Assembly (NCBI GenBank): GCA_024644125.1
Contig: JAHELQ010000329.1
Coordinates: 1-6,421, forward strand
DNA: 6,421 nt
DNA from: Candidatus Aminicenantota bacterium
Lineage (GTDB): Bacteria; Acidobacteriota; Aminicenantia; UBA2199
Direction: 5' to 3'
How positions within the stretch are numbered: position 1 is the stretch's first letter; each line of letters begins with the position of its first letter. The notes beneath the pieces are model-generated. The model worked only from the letters and a program-made list of their open reading frames with translations. It was not told where the DNA came from and made no database searches. Below, piece by piece: positions 1-6,421 of this stretch. The position numbers were made by a program, and so were the translations under genes.

Positions 1-683
1 TTTATTGGGATGGCTATTTGCGGGTGGGGGCCAGTGTCTGCGATCCGCGGATCACGTTTCGTTGGCGGCAGGGCGGATTCTACCGGGCGCGGCTGGGGGT
101 TGAGAGCGGCTCCCAGAATGTATTGGATTTGATGGGCAAAGGGATTACGCCGGACCAGACCCACGCGGCCCTGGCTTCCCTGGCCGAAGCCGGCATCAAG
201 ACCACGACCTATTGGGTGATCGGCCACCCGGGGGAGACCGAAGAAGACTTCCGGCAAACCCTGGGTTTTTTGGAAGAGATCAAGCACTATATATTCGAAG
301 CCGAGTGCAATTCGTTTATCTTCGGCTTCAGCGGGCAGGGAAAAACCGATGAATGGAAAGACAAGCGGCAGGCGTTGTTCCCCGATTGGGCTCGAGAGCT
401 ATTGATACTTCAATCCTGGACCGTTGACCTGGAGCCCTCCCGCCAGGAAACCTACAGCCGCATGTCGCGCTTCACCGCCCATTGCAAGAATCTCGGCATC
501 CCCAATCCCTATTCCCTCCACGATATCTACCACGCGGACAAACGTTGGCAAAAACTACACAAACACGCCGTCCCCCGGCTGGTGGATTTCAAGAACGGTT
601 CCGTCATCGACGAGTGCAGGGGAATCAAGCAGGACGCGTTGCTAAAAAAAACACTTCACGACGATGGAGACTTCGGTTTTTGA
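1..683 (+). CDS. Radical SAM enzyme, C-terminal part (5' truncated by window)
   Basis: The reading frame is open from base 3 and ends at TGA 681-683, giving 226 visible residues; the real start lies upstream. Visible residues 30-38 (RLGVESGSQ), followed by VLDLMGKG, match the late-barrel segment of radical SAM proteins of the BchE/MiaB-like type, and GHPGETEEDF (74-83) is their usual PGET-x-ED segment. The CxxxCxxC motif that binds the 4Fe-4S cluster and any N-terminal cobalamin-binding domain would be upstream and cannot be checked. From the family one expects reductive cleavage of S-adenosylmethionine to start radical chemistry in the cytoplasm; the substrate is unknown. A C-terminal tail of about 120 residues follows the barrel, containing GIPNPYSL (165-172) and ADKRWQKLHK (178-187). 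The NRPS start is only 34 bases downstream with no clear terminator between, so cotranscription and a role in modifying the peptide or a precursor are inferred. The superfamily call is firm; reaction and subclass are not. Confidence 0.88.
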   Translation, partial: YWDGYLRVGASVCDPRITFRWRQGGFYRARLGVESGSQNVLDLMGKGITPDQTHAALASLAEAGIKTTTYWVIGHPGETEEDFRQTLGFLEEIKHYIFEAECNSFIFGFSGQGKTDEWKDKRQALFPDWARELLILQSWTVDLEPSRQETYSRMSRFTAHCKNLGIPNPYSLHDIYHADKRWQKLHKHAVPRLVDFKNGSVIDECRGIKQDALLKKTLHDDGDFGF

Positions 684-693
684 TAAAACCGGG
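672..693 (+). other. Small inverted repeat over the radical SAM stop codon
   Basis: GGTTTT (675-680) and AAAACC (685-690) are perfect inverted arms around a four-base loop that contains most of the TGA stop; C674-G691 extends the stem to 7 pairs and two G-U pairs could follow. There is no downstream T-tract, so it is not a standard intrinsic terminator. It may be chance, or a weak hairpin affecting termination of translation or mRNA stability between the two genes. Confidence 0.25.
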
Positions 694-701
694 TCAGAAT
701 C

Positions 702-707
702 AAGGAG
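702..707 (+). promoter_or_regulatory. Ribosome binding site of the NRPS gene
   Basis: AAGGAG lies 10 bases before ATG 718-720. It decides the start: the same frame is open back to TAA 643-645 and contains an earlier ATG at 664-666, which would overlap the radical SAM gene by 20 bases, but no purine-rich Shine-Dalgarno precedes that ATG. No promoter is evident in the 34-base gap, so the NRPS is probably transcribed from upstream. Confidence 0.75.
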
Positions 708-717
708 CGATCGGACC

Positions 718-1482
718 ATGAAAGATGAACAAAACGCCAGAGTGCACACAGTTCTTGCCAGTCAACATTTGAAAGAGGAGAAATATTGGTTGGAGCGTTT
801 GACGGGAGATTGGGAGGTGTGTTGTTTCCCTCCGGACCGGCGGATGGATCCGGCACTGAAACAATGGGACGAATGCCCCTTCGAATTGGAACTGGATTTG
901 ATGGAACCATTGATGAAACTGCGCAACGGTTCCGATCCCCGGCTGCACATGATCCTTGAAGCCTCCCTCGCCGTGTTGCTGCATTTTTATACCTCCATAG
1001 ACGATATCATCGTGGCGATGCCGGCTCTCAGACAGGATTTCGAAGCGGATTTCGTGAACACCGTCATGCCCATACGCCACCAAATCTCAGGGAGCGCGAC
1101 CTTCAAAGAGATCTTGTTGGCGGTCCGGCAGAGCGTGGTCCAGGCCATTGAAAATCAGAACTATCCGGTGGATATGATACCTCATCTGCTGGGGCGGGAA
1201 TCCCCCGGCTCCGAGTCGCCGCTCTTCGATGTGGCGGTCCTCCTGGACAACATTCACGATCCCCGCTACCTGGAGGCTGTTCCGTTGAATATGATCTTTT
1301 CCTTTTCCCGAAAGGATGAACGGGTCGGCGGAACCGTGCGCTTCAACTGTTCACGGTATTCGCCTGAGGCAATCGGTCGCGTGATCTCCCATTTCCAGCG
1401 TGTGTTGGCGGCGGCCGTTACCCAACCGGAGGCGCAGATCGGATCGATCGACATATTGTCGGCGGCGGAGTGTTATACATTG
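718..1482 (+). other. Truncated N-terminal condensation domain (C-lobe only)
   Basis: Residues 1-255 of the NRPS. The sequence begins near the interlobe segment of a C domain, EEKYWLERLTGDW (20-32), which normally lies about 180-200 residues into the domain. It continues with the C-lobe landmarks DDIIVAMP (about 95-102), VNTVMPIR (113-120, the C5-like motif) and SPLFDVAVLLDN (167-178). The N-lobe and its HHxxxDG catalytic motif are absent and are not encoded in the bases just upstream, which belong to the radical SAM gene. By itself it cannot catalyse condensation in the known way. It may be a structural cap on A1, a docking surface, or half of a split domain. Half C domains at the start of starter NRPSs are, from memory, seen in other bacteria. 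Confidence 0.85.
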
Positions 1483-4400
1483 TTGAACGATTTTAACGGC
1501 GAGTCCCGGCAATTGCCGGAGGCATGGACCATTCAGGGATTGTGCCGTCGCCAGGCGCGCAGGACGCCGGACGCCATCGCCCTAAAGGGGCGCTGTCTGG
1601 AAGACGGAGGTAGACATACGCTTCATGTCACCTTTGCAGAGCTGGATCTACGGGCGGCTCGTCTGACGTCCATCCTCCGGGAGCGGGGAGCGGCGGCGAA
1701 AACTGTGATTGCCCTGTGTATCGATCGCTCTGTGGATATGATTGCCGCGATCCTCGGCGTACTCTATACCGGGAGCGCTTATCTGCCGATCGATCCTTCC
1801 AATCCAGCGGAGAATGTGCGCTACATTCTGCGCGACAGCGGAACCAAACTGGCGGTGAGCGGAGGAATCGACCTGCGTTCGAATGGCGATGTCTTGATGC
1901 TCGATATCCGCGAGTGTGATTTAGGGGGAGAACTGGATTGTCTTGAGATTTCTGATGCGGATGCTCACGATCCTGCTTATGTCATCTACACCTCCGGCAC
2001 CACCGGTCGGCCCAAAGGGGTGTTGGTGGAGCACCGGGGAGCGGTCAACGCCCTCGAATGCCGCCGCCTGGAATACCGGTTGGATGGGACCGATGTGTCT
2101 CTGCAATTGTTCGCTTCCAGTTTCGATGGCTTCATCACCAGCTTCTTTACACCGTTCATTTCCGGCGCCCGCACTATATTACCCTCTGCGAACGAAGTGG
2201 CGGATATATCCTATATTCGCAAAACCGTTCAACGGGAGAGGGTCACGTGTTTGATCAGCGTTCCTTCGTTTTTCCAGGCGATGATCGAGAATTTGTCGCC
2301 TGCTGAATCTTCGTCGCTGCGAGTGGCGACTCTGGCGGGGGACCGGATTCCAGTTGGATTACCGGCTCTGGCGCATCAACAGAATCCCGGTCTGGAACTG
2401 GCGAATGAATACGGCGTGACCGAGTTGTCGGTAATGTCCACCATCGCCAGGGGTGTGCGGCCGGGGAACGAACCGGTCATCGGCAAACCCGTCTGGAACA
2501 CCCGGATATATATTGTCAATGGAGAGATGCGCCTGCAACCGGTGGGGGTTCCAGGAGAACTGGTCGTCGGCGGTACCGGTGTTGCCCGCGGTTATGTCAA
2601 TAAACCTTCGTTAACCGCCGAACGGTTTGTAACCAATCCGTTCGAATCGGGCGATGTGTGTTATCGTACCGGCGATCGCGGCCGGTGGCTGGAGGACGGC
2701 TCCATTGAATATCTGGGGCGAATTGACCAACAAATCAAGATTCGCGGTTACAGAATCGAACCCGCTGAAATCGAACAATGCATCGCGGGTTTCCCCATGG
2801 TGTTGGAAGCGGCGGTCACCGACCGCAGCAATGATCGCGGCGACCGGATGCTGGTGGCGTTTGTGGTGCCGGCGCCGGAACAATCGTTGGATCATCGGGA
2901 GCTGCGGCATTATCTGGCGGAGCGCTTGCCGGAGCACATGATACCCGCGCATTTTGTGGATTTAGAAGCGATTCCTCTGACCGCCGTTGGCAAGATCGAT
3001 CGCCGCGCGTTGGCCAGAATCCCGTTGGATCTATCCCTTCAACGTCGGACCATCGCTCCCCGCAACGACACGGAGCGCACCTTGGCCGGAATCTGGAGTC
3101 GGATGTTGGGGGTGGAGGAGGTGAGTGTTGCCGACAATTTTTTCACTATCGGCGGCGATTCCATCAAAACCATCGGTTTGCTCAACGCGGTATCCGAAAC
3201 GTTTGGGGTGAAGCTGGAAATCCTCGACCTCTACGAAAATGAGACCGTTGAAAAACTGGCACGCCTCGTCGATAACGGCGAGACAGCCTCGACGGGGCAT
3301 CGGGATGCAGACGATGTGCGACGCGTGGTCGATGAATTGAAGGAGAGAATCATCGCGGCGCACGGGCTCGCTGACGTTGAGGATATCTACCCCATCAGCG
3401 ATATCCAGACGGGATTGATTTTTTACGGCATGAAAAACACGGCCGCGGCCCAATACCATATCCAGTTTGTCTACCCGGTGATTACGGACGATTTTGATCC
3501 CGGACTTCTGAAACAGGCATTGATCCTTCTGACGCGCAAACACGCGATGTTGAGAACCTCCTTCAATTTGGCCGATTATGACGAGCCTGTGCAATTGGTG
3601 CACCGCGACGCAGTACTGGATCTGGAAGACCTGGATATCACCGGTATGCCGGTCAAGCAGCAGGAAGATTATGTCAGGAAGGTATTGTTGGCCGATCGCG
3701 ACACGCCGTTCGACATCGGCTCGTTGCCCCTCTGGCGCATGAAAAGTATTCGTCTGGCGCCGGGACGGATTTGCCTCGTCTCCACGCTGCATCACGTCAT
3801 CGGCGACGGTTGGGGATCCGCCAACTTTATGACCGAATTGAACAATACCTACCTCGAGCTCAAAATAAATCCCGGTTTTCTACCGGAGCCTCTGGAAAGC
3901 GATTACAAAGAATTTGTGATCCAGCAATTGCAGGAAAAACAAAAACCCGGAACCGCTGAATTCTGGCGGCGGGAGCTGGATGATTACAAGCGGTTGGATT
4001 TTTTCGCTTCCGGCAAAGATGGCGACCGGCCCTCGGACATGCAGAGCTTCCAGTATCAATTGGGAAAAGAGTTATTGGCGAAAATAAAAGAAAAAGCGTT
4101 GGCCCTGGACACAAATATCAAACATCTGTCGTTCGCCGCCTACAATTTTGTCATCAAGATGCTTTCCTACGAACAGGACATCGTGGTGGGGCTTTTGACC
4201 AACAACCGCCCGGCGACGAAAGACGGCGACAAAATATTCGGTTGTTTTCTCAACACGGTGCCGGTTCGTATGCCCATCGGGCGGAATCTGAGCTGGCAGG
4301 ACTATGTGCGGCAAACGGACCGGAAAATGATGGAGTTGAAAAAATACGACCGGCTATCGTTATTCGAGATCGCCCGCGTCGTGGGTGAAAAAGCCCAGGA

Positions 4401-6421
4401 CGGCAATCCTTTTTTTGACACGCTCTTCAATTTTGTGGATTTTCATGTGTACCAAACTATGGACATCGATCCCGCTCAACGGAAAGCGACGCAGCGGGAG
4501 CCGGGTGTGGATCCCTACCGTGAGTTTTATGTTCCCGGGCGGCAAGACACCAATACTTTCTTTGATTTTGAGGTTAACACGACGGCCGGCGAATTTATGA
4601 TTTGTGTCAAATACAATCAGGCGGCGATTTCGGAAATCATCGCTCACCGTTGTTGTCACTATTTTGAGGAATTTTTGCTTCAAGTGTTGAACCATCCGAA
4701 GGCGGCGATGGCTAAAAACGCCCTGTTCCCGGAGGAGGAACGCAGGTTGATTATCGAACGGTTCAATGATACGGATGCCCCATTCGACGATTGTAAGACG
4801 ATGCACCGGTTGTTCGAAGAGCAGGCGGAGAGGACGCCGGGCGCGACGGCGGTGGAAGCGGCTGATCGGACGGTTTCCTACCGGGAATTGGAGTTGCAAG
4901 CCAACCGTGTGGCGCGGCTGCTCTGGGAACGGGGCGTGCGGCCCGGTTCCCTGGTGGCGGTGACGATCGATCGATCCAGCCGGATGATCGAAGCGGTAAT
5001 GGGGATTCTCAAGGCCGGCGGCGCGTATGTTCCGCTGGAACCGTACCTGCCGGAAGCCCGGATGGCGAAGATTATGGATTCGCTGGGGATCCGGGTGGTG
5101 GTGACACGGGAAGGCTTTCTGCCGAAAATCACCCACGCGGCGCGGGAAATTCCGTCTCTGGAATTGGTGGTGTGTTTGGATGTGGACATTGTGGACGGGG
5201 TGGACGGGGGGCGCCTGCAAGTGGTGGACTTACATGCGGTTGAGGACATGGCGGATGTGCGGGTGAAAGGAGAGGTAGCTGCCGCTTCGCTCGCTTATGT
5301 GATCTTTACTTCTGGGTCTACCGGGACACCCAAGGGGGTGATGGAGACGCACCGGCCGGCGGTAAATGTGATTCAATGGGTGAACCGGATGTTTGATGTG
5401 GGCGTTGGGGACAGGCTACTCTTTATCGTTTCGCTCGGCTTTGATTTGTCCGTCTACGATATCTTCGGCGTTCTGGCGAGCGGAGGCTGCGTGAGGGTGG
5501 CCTCCGAGACCGACATCAAAGAGCCTAAGCGGCTGTTGGATGTTATTCTCGACGAGGGCGTCACGTTTTGGGATTCCGCTCCGGCGGCGTTGCAGCAATT
5601 GTCGCCGTTTTTCCCGGACGTTTCCGATCGGAGCCGGGACAGCCGGTTGCGGCTGGTGTTTCTCAGCGGCGACTGGATTCCGGTTCCTTTGCCGGATCTT
5701 CTGGTCCGGAGTTTTCCCGGCGTGCGGGTGGTCAGCCTTGGTGGCGCCACCGAAGCCACCATCTGGTCTAATTATTATCCCATCGGCGACGTGGATCCGA
5801 ATTGGCCCAGCATCCCGTACGGCAAGCCGATTCAAAACGCGAAATATTATATTCTCGACTGGGACCTGTCGGTATGCCCCATCGGCGTGGCAGGCGACCT
5901 CTACATCGGCGGGCAATGCCTGGCCAGCGGTTATATCAATGACGAAGTACTGACTGCGGATAAATTTATCCCCAATCCCTTCATCCCCGGCGGAATCATG
6001 TACAAAACTGGCGACGTGGCCCGCTGGTTTGAAGACGGCAATATGGAATTTTTAGGACGAAAAGACCATCAAGTGAAGATTCGCGGCTTCCGTATAGAGC
6101 TTGGGGAGATCGAGGCGCAACTGCGGGCCATGGACGGGGTGCAAAAAGGTCTGGTGATCGTCAGAAAGGATCGCAACCGGGAACGGTATCTCTGCGCCTA
6201 TTTTGTGGCGGACGGTCCCCTGGACGGCGAACGATTGCGAGGCGCTATGGCGCGGGAATTACCGGAGTACATGCTGCCCGCCCATTTTGTCCAATTGACC
6301 GGTTTCCCCCTTACGGCAAACGGCAAAGTGGACCGCGGCGCGCTGCCGGAACCCAACAACGATTCCGCCGTGGAATACATCGCCCCCCACACTGATCTGG
6401 AACAAAAACTGGCTGCCATTT
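718..6421 (+). CDS. Nonribosomal peptide synthetase, half-C-A-PCP-C-A-(PCP), 3' truncated by window
   Basis: One uninterrupted frame from ATG 718 runs off the window after 1901 complete codons. Domains in order: C-terminal half of a condensation domain (residues about 1-255), adenylation A1 (272-770), carrier PCP1 (780-850, Ser815), complete condensation C2 (888-1325, HHVIGDG 1025-1031), adenylation A2 (1362-1876), and the start of PCP2 (from about 1889). A domains activate amino acids as aminoacyl-AMP and load them on the phosphopantetheine arm of the carrier; C2 would join the PCP1-bound residue to the PCP2-bound one in the cytoplasm. Pocket residues suggest Tyr for module 1 and a Cys-like residue for module 2. 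No epimerisation, methyltransferase or thioesterase domain is visible, so further modules or a release domain must follow. The N-terminal half C domain marks this as a likely starter protein. Start chosen for its AAGGAG; ATG 664 is the alternative. The product is not recognised. Confidence 0.95.
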   Translation, partial: MKDEQNARVHTVLASQHLKEEKYWLERLTGDWEVCCFPPDRRMDPALKQWDECPFELELDLMEPLMKLRNGSDPRLHMILEASLAVLLHFYTSIDDIIVAMPALRQDFEADFVNTVMPIRHQISGSATFKEILLAVRQSVVQAIENQNYPVDMIPHLLGRESPGSESPLFDVAVLLDNIHDPRYLEAVPLNMIFSFSRKDERVGGTVRFNCSRYSPEAIGRVISHFQRVLAAAVTQPEAQIGSIDILSAAECYTLLNDFNGESRQLPEAWTIQGLCRRQARRTPDAIALKGRCLEDGGRHTLHVTFAELDLRAARLTSILRERGAAAKTVIALCIDRSVDMIAAILGVLYTGSAYLPIDPSNPAENVRYILRDSGTKLAVSGGIDLRSNGDVLMLDIRECDLGGELDCLEISDADAHDPAYVIYTSGTTGRPKGVLVEHRGAVNALECRRLEYRLDGTDVSLQLFASSFDGFITSFFTPFISGARTILPSANEVADISYIRKTVQRERVTCLISVPSFFQAMIENLSPAESSSLRVATLAGDRIPVGLPALAHQQNPGLELANEYGVTELSVMSTIARGVRPGNEPVIGKPVWNTRIYIVNGEMRLQPVGVPGELVVGGTGVARGYVNKPSLTAERFVTNPFESGDVCYRTGDRGRWLEDGSIEYLGRIDQQIKIRGYRIEPAEIEQCIAGFPMVLEAAVTDRSNDRGDRMLVAFVVPAPEQSLDHRELRHYLAERLPEHMIPAHFVDLEAIPLTAVGKIDRRALARIPLDLSLQRRTIAPRNDTERTLAGIWSRMLGVEEVSVADNFFTIGGDSIKTIGLLNAVSETFGVKLEILDLYENETVEKLARLVDNGETASTGHRDADDVRRVVDELKERIIAAHGLADVEDIYPISDIQTGLIFYGMKNTAAAQYHIQFVYPVITDDFDPGLLKQALILLTRKHAMLRTSFNLADYDEPVQLVHRDAVLDLEDLDITGMPVKQQEDYVRKVLLADRDTPFDIGSLPLWRMKSIRLAPGRICLVSTLHHVIGDGWGSANFMTELNNTYLELKINPGFLPEPLESDYKEFVIQQLQEKQKPGTAEFWRRELDDYKRLDFFASGKDGDRPSDMQSFQYQLGKELLAKIKEKALALDTNIKHLSFAAYNFVIKMLSYEQDIVVGLLTNNRPATKDGDKIFGCFLNTVPVRMPIGRNLSWQDYVRQTDRKMMELKKYDRLSLFEIARVVGEKAQDGNPFFDTLFNFVDFHVYQTMDIDPAQRKATQREPGVDPYREFYVPGRQDTNTFFDFEVNTTAGEFMICVKYNQAAISEIIAHRCCHYFEEFLLQVLNHPKAAMAKNALFPEEERRLIIERFNDTDAPFDDCKTMHRLFEEQAERTPGATAVEAADRTVSYRELELQANRVARLLWERGVRPGSLVAVTIDRSSRMIEAVMGILKAGGAYVPLEPYLPEARMAKIMDSLGIRVVVTREGFLPKITHAAREIPSLELVVCLDVDIVDGVDGGRLQVVDLHAVEDMADVRVKGEVAAASLAYVIFTSGSTGTPKGVMETHRPAVNVIQWVNRMFDVGVGDRLLFIVSLGFDLSVYDIFGVLASGGCVRVASETDIKEPKRLLDVILDEGVTFWDSAPAALQQLSPFFPDVSDRSRDSRLRLVFLSGDWIPVPLPDLLVRSFPGVRVVSLGGATEATIWSNYYPIGDVDPNWPSIPYGKPIQNAKYYILDWDLSVCPIGVAGDLYIGGQCLASGYINDEVLTADKFIPNPFIPGGIMYKTGDVARWFEDGNMEFLGRKDHQVKIRGFRIELGEIEAQLRAMDGVQKGLVIVRKDRNRERYLCAYFVADGPLDGERLRGAMARELPEYMLPAHFVQLTGFPLTANGKVDRGALPEPNNDSAVEYIAPHTDLEQKLAAI
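1531..3027 (+). other. Adenylation domain A1, predicted tyrosine-activating
   Basis: Residues 272-770. Core motifs seen: A2-like LYTGSAYLPID (349-359, the usual LKAG partly replaced), A3 YTSGTTGRPKG (424-434), A4 FDGF (469-472), A5 EYGVTE (564-569, Val for the usual Pro), A7 YRTGD (649-653), A8 IKIRGYRIE (673-681) and A10 VGKIDR (757-762) with catalytic Lys759. Alignment by eye to GrsA gives pocket residues D470 G471 T474 I513 T538 A540 E564 V572 M573 K759, that is DGTITAEVMK. From memory the classical Tyr code is DGTITAEVAK, so nine of ten match. Tyr is the best call; a tyrosine analogue or other aromatic residue remains possible. Confidence 0.8.
3055..3267 (+). other. Peptidyl carrier protein PCP1
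   Basis: Residues about 780-850. The phosphopantetheine attachment motif is FFTIGGDSIKTIGL (808-821), with Ser815 encoded by TCC 3160-3162 as the expected modified serine. Flanking text is typical of the four-helix carrier fold: APRNDTERTLAGIW before, and EILDLYENETVEKLARLV after. It would carry the module 1 aminoacyl group and present it as donor to C2. No epimerisation domain follows, so an L-configured donor is expected unless a later enzyme acts. Confidence 0.93.
3379..4692 (+). other. Condensation domain C2, complete
   Basis: Residues about 888-1325, about 440 long, the normal length. It opens with DIYPISDIQTGLIF (889-902), has KHAMLRTSF (N-lobe C2 motif), the catalytic HHVIGDGWG (1025-1033; second His1026 is the expected catalytic residue), and C-lobe motifs FGCFLNTVPVR (1174-1184) and FFDTLFNFVDF. 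HHxxxDG, in place of DxxxxD, shows an ordinary peptide-bond-forming domain and not a heterocyclisation (Cy) domain. As no E domain precedes it, an L-L type is most likely, but the subtype was not tested by phylogeny. Confidence 0.92.
4801..6345 (+). other. Adenylation domain A2, cysteine-like pocket
   Basis: Residues 1362-1876. Motifs: LKAGGAYVPLEP, A3 FTSGSTGTPKG (1530-1540), A4 FDLSVYDIFG (1575-1584), A5 GGATEATIW (1675-1683), A7 YKTGD (1762-1766), A8 VKIRGFRIE (1786-1794), A10 NGKVDR (1868-1873) with catalytic Lys1870. Pocket residues aligned to GrsA by eye are D1576 L1577 Y1580 D1619 F1648 S1650 L1674 I1682 W1683 K1870, that is DLYDFSLIWK. The closest code I remember is Cys, DLYNLSLIWK, differing at two positions (N to D, L to F). 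The GGATEATIW form of A5 is also typical of this subgroup. Substrate is therefore Cys or a relative, less certain than for A1. Confidence 0.8.
5182..5208 (+). repeat. Three 9-base tandem repeats inside A2
   Basis: GTGGACATT, GTGGACGGG and GTGGACGGG follow each other in frame, encoding VDI-VDG-VDG (residues 1489-1497). They lie in the variable stretch between core motifs A2 and A3 of the second adenylation domain, where a length change is tolerated. Likely a small in-frame duplication without functional meaning. Confidence 0.6.
6382..6421 (+). other. Start of second carrier protein PCP2 (cut by window)
   Basis: The last residues, APHTDLEQKLAAI (1889-1901), follow the A2 end directly and match the usual first helix of a carrier domain (compare APRNDTERTLAGI opening PCP1). 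The serine attachment motif lies beyond the window, so activity cannot be judged. Confidence 0.7.

Noticed and set aside
644..651. Run of eight A as a possible frameshift site
   Set aside because: It falls near the end of the radical SAM gene; a +1 or -1 shift gives no fusion to the NRPS frame that would make sense (that frame has a TAA at 643-645), and a run of this length can occur by chance.
664..717. Earlier in-frame ATG at 664 as the NRPS start
   Set aside because: It would add 18 residues and overlap the radical SAM gene by 20 bases, but has no Shine-Dalgarno, while ATG 718 has AAGGAG at a workable spacing.
700..1083. 127-codon open frame on the - strand over the radical SAM/NRPS junction
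   Set aside because: Covers the NRPS ribosome binding site and start; the + strand reading there has clear C-domain motifs, and the antisense product is unrecognisable.
3268..3378. Possible epimerisation or methyltransferase domain between PCP1 and C2
   Set aside because: Only about 37 residues separate the two domains, a normal linker length.
3031..3795. 254-codon open frame on the - strand
   Set aside because: It lies wholly opposite PCP1 and C2 of the NRPS, whose + strand frame keeps all expected motifs; the antisense translation shows no recognisable domain and a His/Gln/Arg-rich composition typical of a shadow frame.
3790..3810. C2 as a heterocyclisation (Cy) domain, suggested by the Cys-like A2 code
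   Set aside because: The catalytic motif is HHVIGDG, not DxxxxD.
4965..4976. Palindrome GATCGATCGATC as a possible operator or recombination site
   Set aside because: It encodes the IDRS segment of A2, which recurs as IDRS in A1, so the bases are explained by protein conservation and codon choice.
4360..5220. 286-codon open frame on the - strand
   Set aside because: Antisense to the end of C2 and the start of A2. The protein is very rich in His, Arg and Pro with no family resemblance, as expected from reading GC-rich coding DNA backwards.
5416..5916. 166-codon open frame on the - strand
   Set aside because: Antisense to the A2 specificity subdomain; no domain features of its own.

Overview
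The window is a bacterial secondary-metabolite locus read entirely on the + strand. It holds the 3' end of a radical SAM enzyme gene (bases 1-683) and, 34 bases later, the first 5.7 kb of a multimodular nonribosomal peptide synthetase (NRPS) gene (718 to the window edge, still open). Both genes are cut by the window, so neither the FeS-cluster motif of the radical SAM enzyme nor the end of the NRPS can be seen. Base composition looks moderately GC-rich by eye, with a good AAGGAG Shine-Dalgarno. Taxonomy cannot be fixed from this; an anaerobic or facultative bacterium with large biosynthetic clusters (for example Desulfobacterota, Myxococcota or Bacillota) is a guess.

Layout: (1) radical SAM C-terminal 226 residues, with GVESGSQ and PGET signature segments and a C-terminal tail; (2) short intergenic gap with a ribosome binding site and a small inverted repeat over the stop codon; (3) NRPS, 1901 visible residues: half condensation domain (C-lobe only) - adenylation A1 - carrier PCP1 - complete condensation C2 (HHVIGDG) - adenylation A2 - first residues of PCP2. 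No epimerisation, methylation, heterocyclisation or thioesterase domain is present in the visible part.

Reading the ten specificity residues by alignment to GrsA from memory gives DGTITAEVMK for A1, one residue from the classic tyrosine code DGTITAEVAK, and DLYDFSLIWK for A2, two residues from the cysteine code DLYNLSLIWK. The simplest model is that this protein starts a peptide with Tyr (the half C domain having no visible acceptor or donor catalysis) and adds a Cys-like residue through C2. The adjacent radical SAM enzyme, probably cotranscribed, is a candidate tailoring enzyme for the peptide or one of its building blocks.

The points most worth a second look are the N-terminally halved condensation domain, the radical SAM/NRPS pairing, and the variant Cys-like pocket that is fed by an ordinary C domain instead of a Cy domain.
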